DNA of 64,000 bases from Cohnella sp. WQ 127256 (GCF_024519285.1 NZ_JAMZCY010000005.1:620001-684000), one strand, 5' to 3'. Counted from the stretch's first letter, positions 28,482-37,555 are shown. Made by a program: numbers and translations. Notes: generated from the letters alone by a model not told the origin.

Positions 28482-30323
28482 ATGCATTCAAGAGATCGCA
28501 TTCGTAACATCGCAATTATTGCCCACGTTGACCACGGTAAAACAACTTTAGTTGACCAATTATTGCGTCAATCAGGAACGTTCCGTGATAACGAACAGCT
28601 TCAAGAACGCGCAATGGATTCTAATGATATCGAGCGGGAGCGCGGTATTACTATCCTAGCGAAGAACACTGCTATTGAGTACAAGGATACATTAATTAAC
28701 ATTGTTGATACTCCAGGACATGCCGATTTTGGTGGCGAAGTTGAACGGATTATGAAAATGGTTGATGGTGTATTGCTAGTAGTTGATGCATTCGAAGGCT
28801 GTATGCCACAAACGAAATTCGTACTTCGTAAAGCACTACAATCAGGTCTTACACCGGTTGTCGTCTTAAACAAAATCGATCGCCCAGCAGCTCGTCCTGC
28901 CGAAGTTATTGATGAAGTGCTTGAATTGTTTATCGAGCTTGAAGCAAACGATGAGCAATTAGAGTTCCCGGTTGTTTACGCGTCCGGTCTAAACGGTATC
29001 GCTGGTAATACTCCGGATGACTTACAAGAGACAATGGAACCTCTATACGAGATGATTCTAGACCATATCCCTTCTCCGAAGGAAAATCCAGATGAGCCGT
29101 TGCAATTCCTTGTTACTTTGCTTGATTACAATGAATACATGGGTCGTATCGCGATTGGTCGTGTGAATCGTGGACGTATTCAACAGGGTCAAGTTGTCGC
29201 TGTAATCGACCGCGATGGTGCAATTAAACAAGCTCGGATCGAGAAATTGTTCGGCTTCCAGGGCTTGAAGCGTATTGAAATCGCAGAAGCTGCTGCTGGT
29301 GATATTGTTGCAATTGCTGGTCTGAAAGAAATTAATATTGGTGAAACAATTGCTGACCCAGCTAATCCTGAAGCGTTGCCTGTTCTTGCGATTGATGAGC
29401 CAACTTTGCAAATGACTTTCTTGGTTAATAATAGTCCTTTTGTAGGTCGCGAAGGTAAATGGGTGACTTCCCGTAAATTACGTGAGCGTCTATTTAAAGA
29501 AATCGAAACAGATGTAAGCTTGCGCGTAGAAGAGACTGATAGCCCTGACGCTTTCGTTGTTAGCGGACGTGGAGAGCTGCATCTTAGTATTCTAATCGAG
29601 AACATGCGTCGTGAAGGATTCGAGATCCAAGTGTCGAAACCGGAAGTAATCATTAAAGAGGTTGACGGCGTGAAATGTGAGCCGATCGAGCGTTTACTGA
29701 TTGACGTGCCGGAAGAAAGCATGGGCTCTGTCATGGAAAGCATTGGAACGCGTAAAGCGGAGATGGTTAACATGATCAATAATGGAACAGGACAAGTACG
29801 TTTGGAATTCCTTATTCCAGCACGTGGCTTGATCGGATATCGTACGACTTTCTTGACGTTGACTCGTGGTTATGGCGTTATGAACCATGCTTTCGACAGC
29901 TATGGTCCTTTGATCGGCGGTCAAGTTGGCGGACGTCACCAAGGTGTTCTTATTGCGAGCGAAACAGGCAAAACAACTATGTATGGTATGATGTCTGTAG
30001 AAGATCGTGGTATTTTGTTCCTAGAGCCAGGTGAAGATGTTTACGAAGGTATGATGGTCGGTGAGCATACTCGTGATAGCGATATTATCGTTAACATTTG
30101 TAAGGAAAAAGCTTTGAATAACATTCGTACTGCGAACAAAGAAGAAACTGTAAGGTTGAAATCACCGCGTCTGATGTCACTCGAAGAAGCACTTGAGTAT
30201 TTGAATGACGATGAATTGTGTGAGATTACGCCTAAGAGTATTCGTCTTCGTAAGAAAGTACTCAATAAGAGCGAGCGCGAAAGAACTGAGAAGCAGCGTC
30301 GCACGGCGGATTCCAACGCATAA
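28482..30323 (+). CDS. typA: Translational GTPase TypA/BipA
   Basis: The 613-residue ribosome-associated GTPase has G1 AHVDHGKTT near residues 13-21, then switch II DTPGHADFGGEVER near 72 and NKIDRP near 129. EF-G-like domains III and V and the BipA-specific C-terminal domain (RTANKEETVRL, then EYLNDDELCEITP) follow. It aids 50S assembly and growth at low temperature in other bacteria. The frame is open from 28425, but ATG 28482 has GAGGAG upstream and matches other BipA N termini. ylaH follows, as in Bacillus. Confidence 0.96.
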   Translation: MHSRDRIRNIAIIAHVDHGKTTLVDQLLRQSGTFRDNEQLQERAMDSNDIERERGITILAKNTAIEYKDTLINIVDTPGHADFGGEVERIMKMVDGVLLVVDAFEGCMPQTKFVLRKALQSGLTPVVVLNKIDRPAARPAEVIDEVLELFIELEANDEQLEFPVVYASGLNGIAGNTPDDLQETMEPLYEMILDHIPSPKENPDEPLQFLVTLLDYNEYMGRIAIGRVNRGRIQQGQVVAVIDRDGAIKQARIEKLFGFQGLKRIEIAEAAAGDIVAIAGLKEINIGETIADPANPEALPVLAIDEPTLQMTFLVNNSPFVGREGKWVTSRKLRERLFKEIETDVSLRVEETDSPDAFVVSGRGELHLSILIENMRREGFEIQVSKPEVIIKEVDGVKCEPIERLLIDVPEESMGSVMESIGTRKAEMVNMINNGTGQVRLEFLIPARGLIGYRTTFLTLTRGYGVMNHAFDSYGPLIGGQVGGRHQGVLIASETGKTTMYGMMSVEDRGILFLEPGEDVYEGMMVGEHTRDSDIIVNICKEKALNNIRTANKEETVRLKSPRLMSLEEALEYLNDDELCEITPKSIRLRKKVLNKSERERTEKQRRTADSNA

Positions 30324-30351
30324 TTGGATAATCGTCTAAGGAGGGTTTTCT

Positions 30352-30669
30352 ATGCAGCAGTGGTTTCATGATCACCAGTTGATTTCCTATCTGCTCATTG
30401 TTGCCTGTACGATGTATATTTTTAATACCGTATTTAGAATGGGTAAACTTCCTATTCTTAAAGAAATTGCTGTACACATTGTATTGGCGCTCGGCTGTTT
30501 AATACTACTTGTATTACAGCTTGATAAATTGCCGATCATTCAGTGCATGGCCGTTGCTGTTGGAATGATGGCGCTTCTTAGGATGCGACAATTCTACGAC
30601 AAGCGTAAAGCATACCGTAGCAAGAAGAATGGCGGTTCACCTCGGATGGATTCCGTCGATCCGCAATAG
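30352..30669 (+). CDS. ylaH: YlaH-like membrane protein
   Basis: The 105-residue protein has two or three membrane helices (LLIVACTMYIFNTVF, then VHIVLALGCLILLVLQL) and a basic C terminus. Length, hydropathy and its position just after typA match YlaH of Bacillus (PF14036). Function unknown. ATG 30352 follows AAGGAGGG. Confidence 0.82.
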   Translation: MQQWFHDHQLISYLLIVACTMYIFNTVFRMGKLPILKEIAVHIVLALGCLILLVLQLDKLPIIQCMAVAVGMMALLRMRQFYDKRKAYRSKKNGGSPRMDSVDPQ

Positions 30670-30706
30670 CTTCACTGAATTTCTGACTGCATGATAGAAA
30701 CGTCTA

Positions 30707-30737
30707 CAACCGTCCTCTCTGGACGGTTGAGCCGTTT
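30707..30737 (+). terminator. Terminator after ylaH
   Basis: A perfect 9-base stem CAACCGTCC/GGACGGTTG with loop TCTCT, followed by AGCCGTTTTAC. The T run is moderate. Confidence 0.65.
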
Positions 30738-30759
30738 TACTTGGAGAGGGGAAACGGTT

Positions 30760-31074
30760 GTGTCTTTGATGGATACGTTGTTCTACTGGCTACAGATGAA
30801 GTGGGTTTCCGACGCCCATCCTGAGGATGAAGCGGCAAAGGAAACACTCTTCTTTTTTGCGCAAATTTTGTCGGAAGATCACGAACTTGTGTCGTATGAT
30901 GTTAGCTCGGTGGATTCAGGAAAAATACATATTACATATTCTAAAAATGATGGAACGTCTCGTGCCGTGTGGTTTGATCGGGAAGCCGTGGAGCAATTAA
31001 ACCGAGATATGTTTGGACTTTCGGTTGGCGCGGATGAAGATTCTGACACGGAGGATGAGGAGGAATTAGTTTGA
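30760..31074 (+). CDS. Unrecognised acidic protein, 104 residues
   Basis: No family was recognised. The protein has a compact first part (WLQMKWVSDAHPEDEAAKET), two beta strands (VSYDVSSVDSGKIHITYS) and a highly acidic tail (GADEDSDTEDEEELV). GTG 30760 is supported by GGAGAGGGG at 30743-30751; the open frame upstream runs through the terminator and is rejected. The stop overlaps the TTG start of the LCP gene, so it is probably coupled to it. Confidence 0.6.
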   Translation: MSLMDTLFYWLQMKWVSDAHPEDEAAKETLFFFAQILSEDHELVSYDVSSVDSGKIHITYSKNDGTSRAVWFDREAVEQLNRDMFGLSVGADEDSDTEDEEELV

Positions 31075-32189
31075 TTCAAGATACATCCTTGCCGACGCGA
31101 TCTAAGACTCGTACGTCACCCTCCAAAAAAACTAAGCCACCTGGCAAGAAATTTCGATGGGGTAGACTTGTTTTCTTATTGCTTGGAGCAATCATTCTAA
31201 TTTTGGTTTGCTATGTGGCATATTTATTAGTTGTTGGGGATAAGAACCTGACAAAGATAGCTAAACCTGATGATGGCAAAGGCAGTACTACAATTGCCAA
31301 GGAACAGCGAGCTCAAGTTAAACCCATTGCGCTAACCCTACTCGGTTTGGATACACGTAGCGAGACGGGAAGTATGAACACCGATGTGATGATGGTAGCG
31401 GCCTTTAATCCGATCACCAAAACAGCAACGGTAGTCTCTATCCCAAGGGACAGTGATTTGGAGTTGGAAGGCTATAAGAAGCATAAAGCGAATGGGTATT
31501 ATGCGGCTTTCTACATGAGCGGACGTAACAAAGAGAAGCTGGAAGGCGATGCAATTCCGGCGTATGCACGAGTTGAAACCCGCGATATGTTATCTAAATT
31601 TTTCGGAATTCCAATTGACTATACGGCTGTTATCGATTTCAAAGGTTTTGTTGATGTTGTGGATGCTCTTGATGGTGTGACTGTCACAGTAGACAAAGAT
31701 ATGCGTTACGTTGATTCTGTCGACGATACGAACATTGATCTGAAGAAGGGTGAACAAAAGCTCGACGGGGAGCAGGCACTCGGATTCGTTCGTTATCGGA
31801 AGTCTAATTCTAACCGCGGATTTAAACCGACGGCAGCGTCCAGCGATTTTGAACGTAACGAGCGACAAAGCCAAGTTCTCGGTGCAATTGTAGATCGTAT
31901 GAAGTCATTCAGTAGCGTAACGAAGGTGGATAGCCTTCTTAATGCAGTAGGTGACAATATGAGGACGGATATTCCGAAAAAACAGATTGAGAACATGATC
32001 GCAACGTATTTCGGAATTAACCGATCGGATATTCGTTTCATACCGTTAACGGGAACATGGAGAAGTCCTTATGTGTATTTGGATGAAGATAAGCTACAGG
32101 AAGCTAAACAGGCTTTAGCTGAAGATCTGAATCCGAAAGGTCGCCCCATAGCTGTTGTGCCTACAGGCTCACCATCCGCTGCGGAGTAA
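31071..32189 (+). CDS. LytR-CpsA-Psr (LCP) family protein
   Basis: The 372-residue protein has a basic cytoplasmic N terminus (residues 1-32), one membrane helix (about 33-55) and an extracellular LCP domain. The LCP domain is seen from LLGLDTRSETGSMNTDVMMV near 92, with SIPRDS near 124 and the Arg-rich FVRYRKSN near 240. LCP enzymes attach anionic polymers (teichoic acids and others) to peptidoglycan via undecaprenyl-phosphate. The TTG start overlaps the preceding stop and follows GAGGATGAGGAGG. Confidence 0.9.
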   Translation: MIQDTSLPTRSKTRTSPSKKTKPPGKKFRWGRLVFLLLGAIILILVCYVAYLLVVGDKNLTKIAKPDDGKGSTTIAKEQRAQVKPIALTLLGLDTRSETGSMNTDVMMVAAFNPITKTATVVSIPRDSDLELEGYKKHKANGYYAAFYMSGRNKEKLEGDAIPAYARVETRDMLSKFFGIPIDYTAVIDFKGFVDVVDALDGVTVTVDKDMRYVDSVDDTNIDLKKGEQKLDGEQALGFVRYRKSNSNRGFKPTAASSDFERNERQSQVLGAIVDRMKSFSSVTKVDSLLNAVGDNMRTDIPKKQIENMIATYFGINRSDIRFIPLTGTWRSPYVYLDEDKLQEAKQALAEDLNPKGRPIAVVPTGSPSAAE

Positions 32190-32199
32190 CGATTGTCCG

Positions 32200-32228
32200 T
32201 TGGAAACTGGTTATCCATGTGGTATAAT
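32200..32228 (+). promoter_or_regulatory. Sigma-A promoter of a short transcript
   Basis: TTGGAA at 32200-32205, 17 bases, TATAAT at 32223-32228. The expected start is near 32235. The only reading frame before the next terminator is the 22-codon one at 32260. Confidence 0.75.
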
Positions 32229-32259
32229 TAAGCAAGAAACTCCATTAGGAGGGCTACGG

Positions 32260-32328
32260 GTGGAAATAACCAATATCTCTCTGATCAGTACACGACCATT
32301 CAAATGCTGCCATAAGAAAGCCCAGTGA
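32260..32328 (+). CDS. 22-residue reading frame in its own short transcript
   Basis: GTG 32260 is preceded by a strong ribosome-binding site AGGAGGG (32247-32253, spacing 6) and a promoter. It encodes VEITNISLISTRPFKCCHKK-AQ: a short hydrophobic start and a basic, double-cysteine end. The TGA at 32326-32328 lies within the 5' arm of the terminator at 32317-32344. It may be a secreted or signalling peptide, a leader peptide whose translation controls termination, or the coding part of a small RNA. I do not recognise it. No homology search was possible. Confidence 0.45.
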   Translation: MEITNISLISTRPFKCCHKKAQ

Positions 32329-32346
32329 TTTTTCACTGGGCTTTTT
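32317..32346. terminator. Terminator between LCP/short transcript and ylaJ
   Basis: A perfect 12-base stem AAAGCCCAGTGA/TCACTGGGCTTT, loop TTTT, T run following. Symmetrical, so it can also end the convergent ylaJ gene. Confidence 0.9.
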
Positions 32347-32347
32347 G

Positions 32348-32908
32348 TCATTTTCTGAGCTTATCTAATGAGCTTGTCCCGATGTTCTCCGGTTTTTTCT
32401 CAGGCATGATGTTCCTTGGAATTTGTGGAATGATTCTTCCGATTATGTCTGCAAGTTCATCTGTAAATCCGGAAATGGGATGTCCGTTTTTCACATCGGC
32501 TCTAATCTCACGAACTCTCTGGGTAAGGTCGATATCTGCCGTTACAATGGCATCGATTCCGTAAGGATCTTTGCGGAACGCTTCAGCTACCGAATATTTG
32601 ATTGTTCCGACCTTAGTTCGCTCCATCGTCTCATCAACATCGATTCCGACAATTGCATATTTGCCGAAGACAACACAGTTTGCACCTTTGACGCCCTCAA
32701 TTCCACGAGCAAGTGATTCCAAATGAGCAGCAACCTGCTTCGGGTTTGAAGAATTCATCTTAGACTCTACATGATTGGCTTGGGCCTTTAGACGATTATT
32801 CGAAGGCACTGGCGCTGATTGCTTGTTACTACAGCCTACGGAGCCCATTGCCAAAGCAAGTAGCATCAGCAATGTGGTTCCGAAAGCGATCATTTTATAT
32901 TGCTTCAA
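32348..32908 (-). CDS. ylaJ: YhcN/YlaJ family sporulation lipoprotein
   Basis: The 186-residue protein has a lipoprotein-type signal (LLMLLALAMGSVGC, Cys near residue 26) followed by a YhcN/YlaJ domain of about 130 residues (CVVFGKYAIVGIDVDETMER). Bacillus YlaJ and YhcN are spore coat or inner-membrane lipoproteins. The start appears to be TTG 32908 (GGTGA upstream); ATG 32893 is possible. In Bacillus ylaJ is co-directional with ylaH and ylaK; here it is reversed. Confidence 0.82.
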   Translation of the reverse strand: MKQYKMIAFGTTLLMLLALAMGSVGCSNKQSAPVPSNNRLKAQANHVESKMNSSNPKQVAAHLESLARGIEGVKGANCVVFGKYAIVGIDVDETMERTKVGTIKYSVAEAFRKDPYGIDAIVTADIDLTQRVREIRADVKNGHPISGFTDELADIIGRIIPQIPRNIMPEKKPENIGTSSLDKLRK

Positions 32909-33104
32909 TGTTCGTCACCAACCTGGTTTGGAGGGATGCCCGTACTAGCCGATACTGTTCAAGATCGTGTCGGTAGTTACAGGAGAAAACGTTCGATGGT
33001 CATATTGTTCCCTGTCAATCGCTCAGTATGTAAGACTCCTTGGGAGAAATCATTAACCACGTATGTGAATATTAGCCAAAATCGCGGATCGGGAGGGAAC
33101 ACCC

Positions 33105-34436
33105 ATGCGTAAAATTTATGTGCTGGACACAAATGTACTATTGCACGATCCGCTATCCTTGTTCTCATTCGAAGATAATGAAGTCATTATCCCATCTGTT
33201 GTGCTTGAAGAAATCGATTCGAAGAAACGTCTTGCCGATGAGATCGGGCGTAATGCTCGCAATATCTCACGGGAATTAGACAGTATGAGAGCCGTTGGAC
33301 AATTGCATAATGGGGTTGTGCTTCCTAATGGCGGTTTATTAAAGGTGGAAATGAATCACCGCCGCTTTGTGAGGGTTCAGGAATTGTTTGGTGAAATGAC
33401 GAATGATAATCGGATACTCGCGGTGGCGTTGAATTACCATATTGAAGAGCAGGAAAGTAATGATCCTCGTCCTGTTATTATTGTGAGTAAAGATGTTCTA
33501 GTTAGAGTAAAAGCAGATGTGCTTGGGATTATCGCTCAGGATTATTTATCAGATCAGACCGTGTCCGTGTCAGATCAATATACAGGACATCTTACACTCC
33601 ATGTCCACCCATCCGTCATTGATGCCTTTTACTCCACAAGAGTTCTCGCTGTGAACCAGATCGGCATTAAAGTGACATTGCACCCCAATGAATTTGTTAT
33701 TTTGCGGGATGAGCTTGGAACGTCTAAATCAGCACTTCTCAAGGTATCCTCTGATGGACATCGGTTAGAACCTCTTCATATGAGTAACGATCCGATATGG
33801 GGAATTACAGCACGTAACGCGCAGCAACGAATGGCGTTGGAGCTATTGCTTAACGATGATATCCCTTTGGTTACACTTACGGGTCGTGCAGGGACAGGGA
33901 AGACCTTAATAACGCTCGCAGCAGGTCTCATGAAGGTGGAAGATGAGCACCGTTTCAAGAAGCTTCTCATCGCACGTCCTGTCGTACCCATGGGTAAGGA
34001 TATCGGTTATCTACCAGGAGAAAAGGAAGAAAAGCTGCGTCCGTGGATGCAGCCCATCTATGATAATTTGGAATTTTTGTTTGATACGAAGAAAGCCGGC
34101 GATCTCGATAAAATATTAATGGGAATGGGAAGTATCCAGGTGGAGGCTCTCACATACATTCGCGGACGTTCAATACCCGGTCAATTCATTATTATTGATG
34201 AGGCGCAAAATCTAAGTAAACACGAGGTGAAGACAATCGTTTCTCGTGTCGGGGAAAATAGTAAAATTGTCCTGCTCGGTGATCCGGAGCAAATAGATCA
34301 CCCTTATCTGGATTCGCAAAGCAATGGTCTCACTTACTTGGTGGAACGCTTCAAAGAAGAAGGAATCAGCGGTCATGTTACATTAGAAAAAGGGGAGCGT
34401 TCCCGTCTAGCACAGCTAGCGACAGAGCGACTATAG
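33105..34436 (+). CDS. ylaK: PIN-PhoH fusion protein (YlaK type)
   Basis: The 443-residue protein has an N-terminal PIN domain (KIYVLDTNVLLHDPLSLF, conserved acidic residues typical of RNases) to about residue 145. A PhoH ATPase domain with Walker A GRAGTGKT at 260-267 and DEAQN near 367 follows. PhoH2-type proteins of this layout unwind and cut RNA in an ATP-dependent way. ATG 33105 follows GGGAGGGA. It lies beside ylaJ as in Bacillus. Confidence 0.92.
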   Translation: MRKIYVLDTNVLLHDPLSLFSFEDNEVIIPSVVLEEIDSKKRLADEIGRNARNISRELDSMRAVGQLHNGVVLPNGGLLKVEMNHRRFVRVQELFGEMTNDNRILAVALNYHIEEQESNDPRPVIIVSKDVLVRVKADVLGIIAQDYLSDQTVSVSDQYTGHLTLHVHPSVIDAFYSTRVLAVNQIGIKVTLHPNEFVILRDELGTSKSALLKVSSDGHRLEPLHMSNDPIWGITARNAQQRMALELLLNDDIPLVTLTGRAGTGKTLITLAAGLMKVEDEHRFKKLLIARPVVPMGKDIGYLPGEKEEKLRPWMQPIYDNLEFLFDTKKAGDLDKILMGMGSIQVEALTYIRGRSIPGQFIIIDEAQNLSKHEVKTIVSRVGENSKIVLLGDPEQIDHPYLDSQSNGLTYLVERFKEEGISGHVTLEKGERSRLAQLATERL

Positions 34437-34449
34437 CTCTTGTCTCATT

Positions 34450-34947
34450 CTAATCATGCCATTTCAATGTACAACTGTAGACTTGAGCCACCTTCACTGC
34501 AAGATCAACAAGTTGTCGGTCGATCAAATATATGTTCCTATTGTCGTTCTTGATATGACCAATCAGATTTTCCTCTAACTGTAGTAAAGCTGGGGCGGGT
34601 TCCGCATCCAGCTTTTCTGCGTGCAGAGAGAATAAAGCGGTTAATGATAAGTCGAAGAAAATATGGTCATTGGGAGTTAGAATGGCATAATCTTCGTAGA
34701 GCTCACCTTTCTCAATTCCGGCAGAGGGTAATAATACTAATTCGCAAGTATCAGCATCCACTCGATAATGTTCAAGTACTTCTTTAATTGCAGCAATATG
34801 ATGCTCTGATTCGATAATGAGCAAATCCATGTACCGATCAAATAAAGGTACGCGTTGTTCAATTTGTTTTAACATTTTTGCAGCTATTTCGGGATGAAGG
34901 TTGTGAGGAACCTGCATCTCCAAGCCGATTAATCGTTGTATGTTCAT
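34450..34947 (-). CDS. Unrecognised protein, about 165 residues
   Basis: A soluble, helix-rich protein with a conserved-looking stretch LEMQVPHNLHPEIAAKMLKQ at its N terminus and FDLSLTALFSLHAE near 120. I do not recognise a family. The start is ATG 34947, 12 bases after AGGAGA on the - strand. It converges on ylaK with only 13 bases between the stops. A role related to ylaK (the ylaL position in Bacillus) is a guess from position only. Confidence 0.6.
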   Translation of the reverse strand: MNIQRLIGLEMQVPHNLHPEIAAKMLKQIEQRVPLFDRYMDLLIIESEHHIAAIKEVLEHYRVDADTCELVLLPSAGIEKGELYEDYAILTPNDHIFFDLSLTALFSLHAEKLDAEPAPALLQLEENLIGHIKNDNRNIYLIDRQLVDLAVKVAQVYSCTLKWHD

Positions 34948-35086
34948 TCTGACAGCCACTCTCCTAGCGTGAATTATGAAACTACCTAACGATTAAAGCG
35001 CTTACTAAAATAGAGAGACAGGTGAGCCCAGTCCTGTTATCATGAATAAAGTGATAATAACGAAGCGATGAAAAAGGTGAATTGCT

Positions 35087-36415
35087 GTGGCCAGACGTAA
35101 ATCGGCCTTAGTGTTTCTGTTGCTCTGTATAATGGTTGTCATCTTATCTCCGTGGGCGGATGCTCCATCCCCTGTTTCATCGGTTGCAGTCGTTCCCGAG
35201 AGAGAAGTTCCGGAGCCGACAGAGTCTATTATGACTCAAGAAACTCAAGAAATCTCTTACTTAACCGTTGAGGTTGCTCTCGTGGAGAAGGAATTTAATG
35301 CTCTGTTTATTCAGAATGAAGAGTTCAAGAAGAGGCATCCGGATATCCTTGTCCAGATGCGCAGGATTGAACCCTCTCAAGCTTATTCGGTGTATAAATT
35401 ATCCTCCAAAATGGAACAATCCGCAGATATTATGTTGTTACCCAATGAGTGGGTGAAGGAGTTCGCTTCTTCAGGTTTTTTGCTTCCTGCGGACGCAGCT
35501 TTTGTAGGTAAGGCACTAGCTGAACAGTTTGATGCATTAGCAGCCCCCCTGAAATGGAACGGCTATATGTGGGGTGTACCACGGGATATGGACCCCTACG
35601 TTGTCGTATGGAATAAGGATATGCTGCAGGAATGGCTTGGAGAGAATGTCATCTTTCCACTTAGCATTGAACAATGGACCACGTTAGCGGATATGAGTGT
35701 ACAATCACAAGGAACGATCTCTTGGCTTTCTTTGGATGGTAACGATCCTTTCTCCCTATTAGCTTGGCTGGAAAATGTCGCAAATGAGCGTAGCGACGGA
35801 TTGTTGGATACAGGGACGGACGTATGGAATGGGACAATATTCGAACAAGCCTTACTATTACTCGACCAGTACAAGGCAAATATTAATTTCGTAGGGACTG
35901 AGGAAATTTCCGCCCAGTTACTGAAAGATAGAGCGACGATTATGGCGATTGTCCCTTATTCTATAGCGGCTAAATGGAATGCTGTACCTCGTCTTGACTC
36001 AGAGCCTAAGTTAGAGATTGATCATCAATTTTGGAAGCTGCCGTTTGTTTGGCCACGAGGCAATAGCTTCGTCATCTCTGCGAATACGAAAGTGGAAGAA
36101 GCAGCCAATGTGTGGATTTCGGAGATGACTGAAGACTTAATCCAATTGCAAAATATGGACGAAACCGGAAAGCTTCCTGTCTACCGCGCACTTTATGATA
36201 GCGACAGAACGTTATCTAATTTACTGTCAGGTAGAAGCAGTCAAGCATTCCCCAATCAGGCTCCGCTTCAAATGGGACCAGATTTAGCGGAACGTCTCAA
36301 GCAGATAGGTATTCTCTGGGCGAGGTTAAGCTCGGGTAATCTGACGATTGACGAATGGAAAAGCATGTGGTCCGGAATCAGTCACTTATCCGCCGATCGA
36401 GAGCTGAACGATTAA
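35087..36415 (+). CDS. Orphan extracellular solute-binding protein, family 1
   Basis: The 442-residue protein has a hydrophobic N terminus (ALVFLLLCIMVVILSPWA) and a periplasmic-binding-protein type 2 fold. Hinge-type features visible include ADIMLLPNEWVKEFASSGFLL and WGVPRDMDPYVVVWNKDML. It looks like a carbohydrate-type ABC binding protein, but there is no adjacent permease or ATPase gene. The N-terminal Cys lacks a lipobox, so it is probably a membrane-anchored or secreted protein rather than a lipoprotein. GTG 35087 follows AAAGGTGA. Its 3' end overlaps the convergent gene by 30 bases. Confidence 0.8.
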   Translation: MARRKSALVFLLLCIMVVILSPWADAPSPVSSVAVVPEREVPEPTESIMTQETQEISYLTVEVALVEKEFNALFIQNEEFKKRHPDILVQMRRIEPSQAYSVYKLSSKMEQSADIMLLPNEWVKEFASSGFLLPADAAFVGKALAEQFDALAAPLKWNGYMWGVPRDMDPYVVVWNKDMLQEWLGENVIFPLSIEQWTTLADMSVQSQGTISWLSLDGNDPFSLLAWLENVANERSDGLLDTGTDVWNGTIFEQALLLLDQYKANINFVGTEEISAQLLKDRATIMAIVPYSIAAKWNAVPRLDSEPKLEIDHQFWKLPFVWPRGNSFVISANTKVEEAANVWISEMTEDLIQLQNMDETGKLPVYRALYDSDRTLSNLLSGRSSQAFPNQAPLQMGPDLAERLKQIGILWARLSSGNLTIDEWKSMWSGISHLSADRELND

Positions 36416-37468
36416 ATTCCCATCTTCCATGGAAACGCTTTGGGCTTTAACATATTTAATGAGCTTCTGCGGATAGAACCCTAAATCGAATTCTCTTTCG
36501 AGATCTGCCCTCGTCGTATCGGGGAGCTCTAATCCGTTAAAGACCAATTTATCAACATGGAAGCGAATCGAATTTTCTGGTTCATTCTCCACGGTATATC
36601 GACCTTGTATCGTAACCTGAATGTTGCCATTGTCTCCTTCCATCGTTAGAAGATCGTTGTCGAACTTAAAAGAAAAATCTTTGAATCGAGGATCTTCTCC
36701 ACGTAGAAATTCGTTTAGCTGGGCGTCTGATAGGGTTAGCTTTGTTTTTAACCCCGTAGATTGAATGATGCCCGGTGTTTTTTTGACGAAATCCGGTAAA
36801 TTATGCATGGCATTCGCAAGTGCTTTGAAATGCTGTTTAACCTCGTAAAGACCAACATTTTTCCAATAAGCTTGTAGCTCCTCCATTAAGTGAAGCAGCA
36901 TTTGTTCATCTCCGCTTGTGGCTAGAGCTTGATCTAGATCGTTCTGCAAAGCGATAATCCGTTCCCGTTGGGTGACAAGCTGCTTTTCGACTGCGGAGAG
37001 CTCCGCTTTGTCCGTATTCAGCTTACTGTAGCCCTTCCTTAGCAATTGATAATGATCACTATAGCTGTTCATCGCCTTATTATCGGATTGAACAATCATA
37101 TCCATCGTATCCCATACACGAATGATCTCGGGCAATGAGTTTGCATTCAATAATGCGGATAACCAGAAATCCTTGTAGCCCATATAGTAGGAGCGAAGCA
37201 CACGTCCTGCTTTTTCCCGTTGTACGGCTATTGCAATTTCTTGCTCTGCGAGCTGTCGCTCGCTTCTATCAATCTCAACTTGGGTTTTTCCTTTAAGTCC
37301 AGATATTCGTGCGATCTCGCGATCAATCTCAACAACGGATAAGCTTTTCTCTAACAGCTTCCTTGTTTGTTCAGGGAGAGGCTCCGCATATACAGGGAGT
37401 AGCGCACCAGTACGGGATGTGGCTATTAATGCAGAAGCGATCAGTACAGCAATAAGCAAACGACGCAT
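36386..37468 (-). CDS. Secreted coiled-coil protein, unrecognised
   Basis: The 360-residue protein has a signal peptide ending near residue 28 (LLPVYAEP). A coiled-coil part (about 45-200) follows, with heptad-rich EIDREIARISGLKGKTQVE and QNDLDQALATSGDEQMLLHL. The C-terminal beta-rich domain (about 220-360) contains VTIQGRYTVENEPENSIRFH. The coiled-coil part recalls PcsB/CwlO N-terminal regions, but no catalytic domain follows. ATG 37468 has GAAGGAGGA upstream. It is transcribed toward the orphan solute-binding protein, with overlapping 3' ends. Confidence 0.65.
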   Translation of the reverse strand: MRRLLIAVLIASALIATSRTGALLPVYAEPLPEQTRKLLEKSLSVVEIDREIARISGLKGKTQVEIDRSERQLAEQEIAIAVQREKAGRVLRSYYMGYKDFWLSALLNANSLPEIIRVWDTMDMIVQSDNKAMNSYSDHYQLLRKGYSKLNTDKAELSAVEKQLVTQRERIIALQNDLDQALATSGDEQMLLHLMEELQAYWKNVGLYEVKQHFKALANAMHNLPDFVKKTPGIIQSTGLKTKLTLSDAQLNEFLRGEDPRFKDFSFKFDNDLLTMEGDNGNIQVTIQGRYTVENEPENSIRFHVDKLVFNGLELPDTTRADLEREFDLGFYPQKLIKYVKAQSVSMEDGNLIVQLSIGG

Positions 37469-37555
37469 CGGGATTCCTCCTTCGGACGAACGTCGAGTCG
37501 TCTAATCCTATGTTATTATAATATGACAATCTAGTCTGGGGAAGGTGTTGAAACG

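Noticed and set aside
29189..29779. A - strand frame of 196 codons inside typA
   Set aside because: Shadow of the typA coding strand; low-complexity Ser/Arg-rich product.
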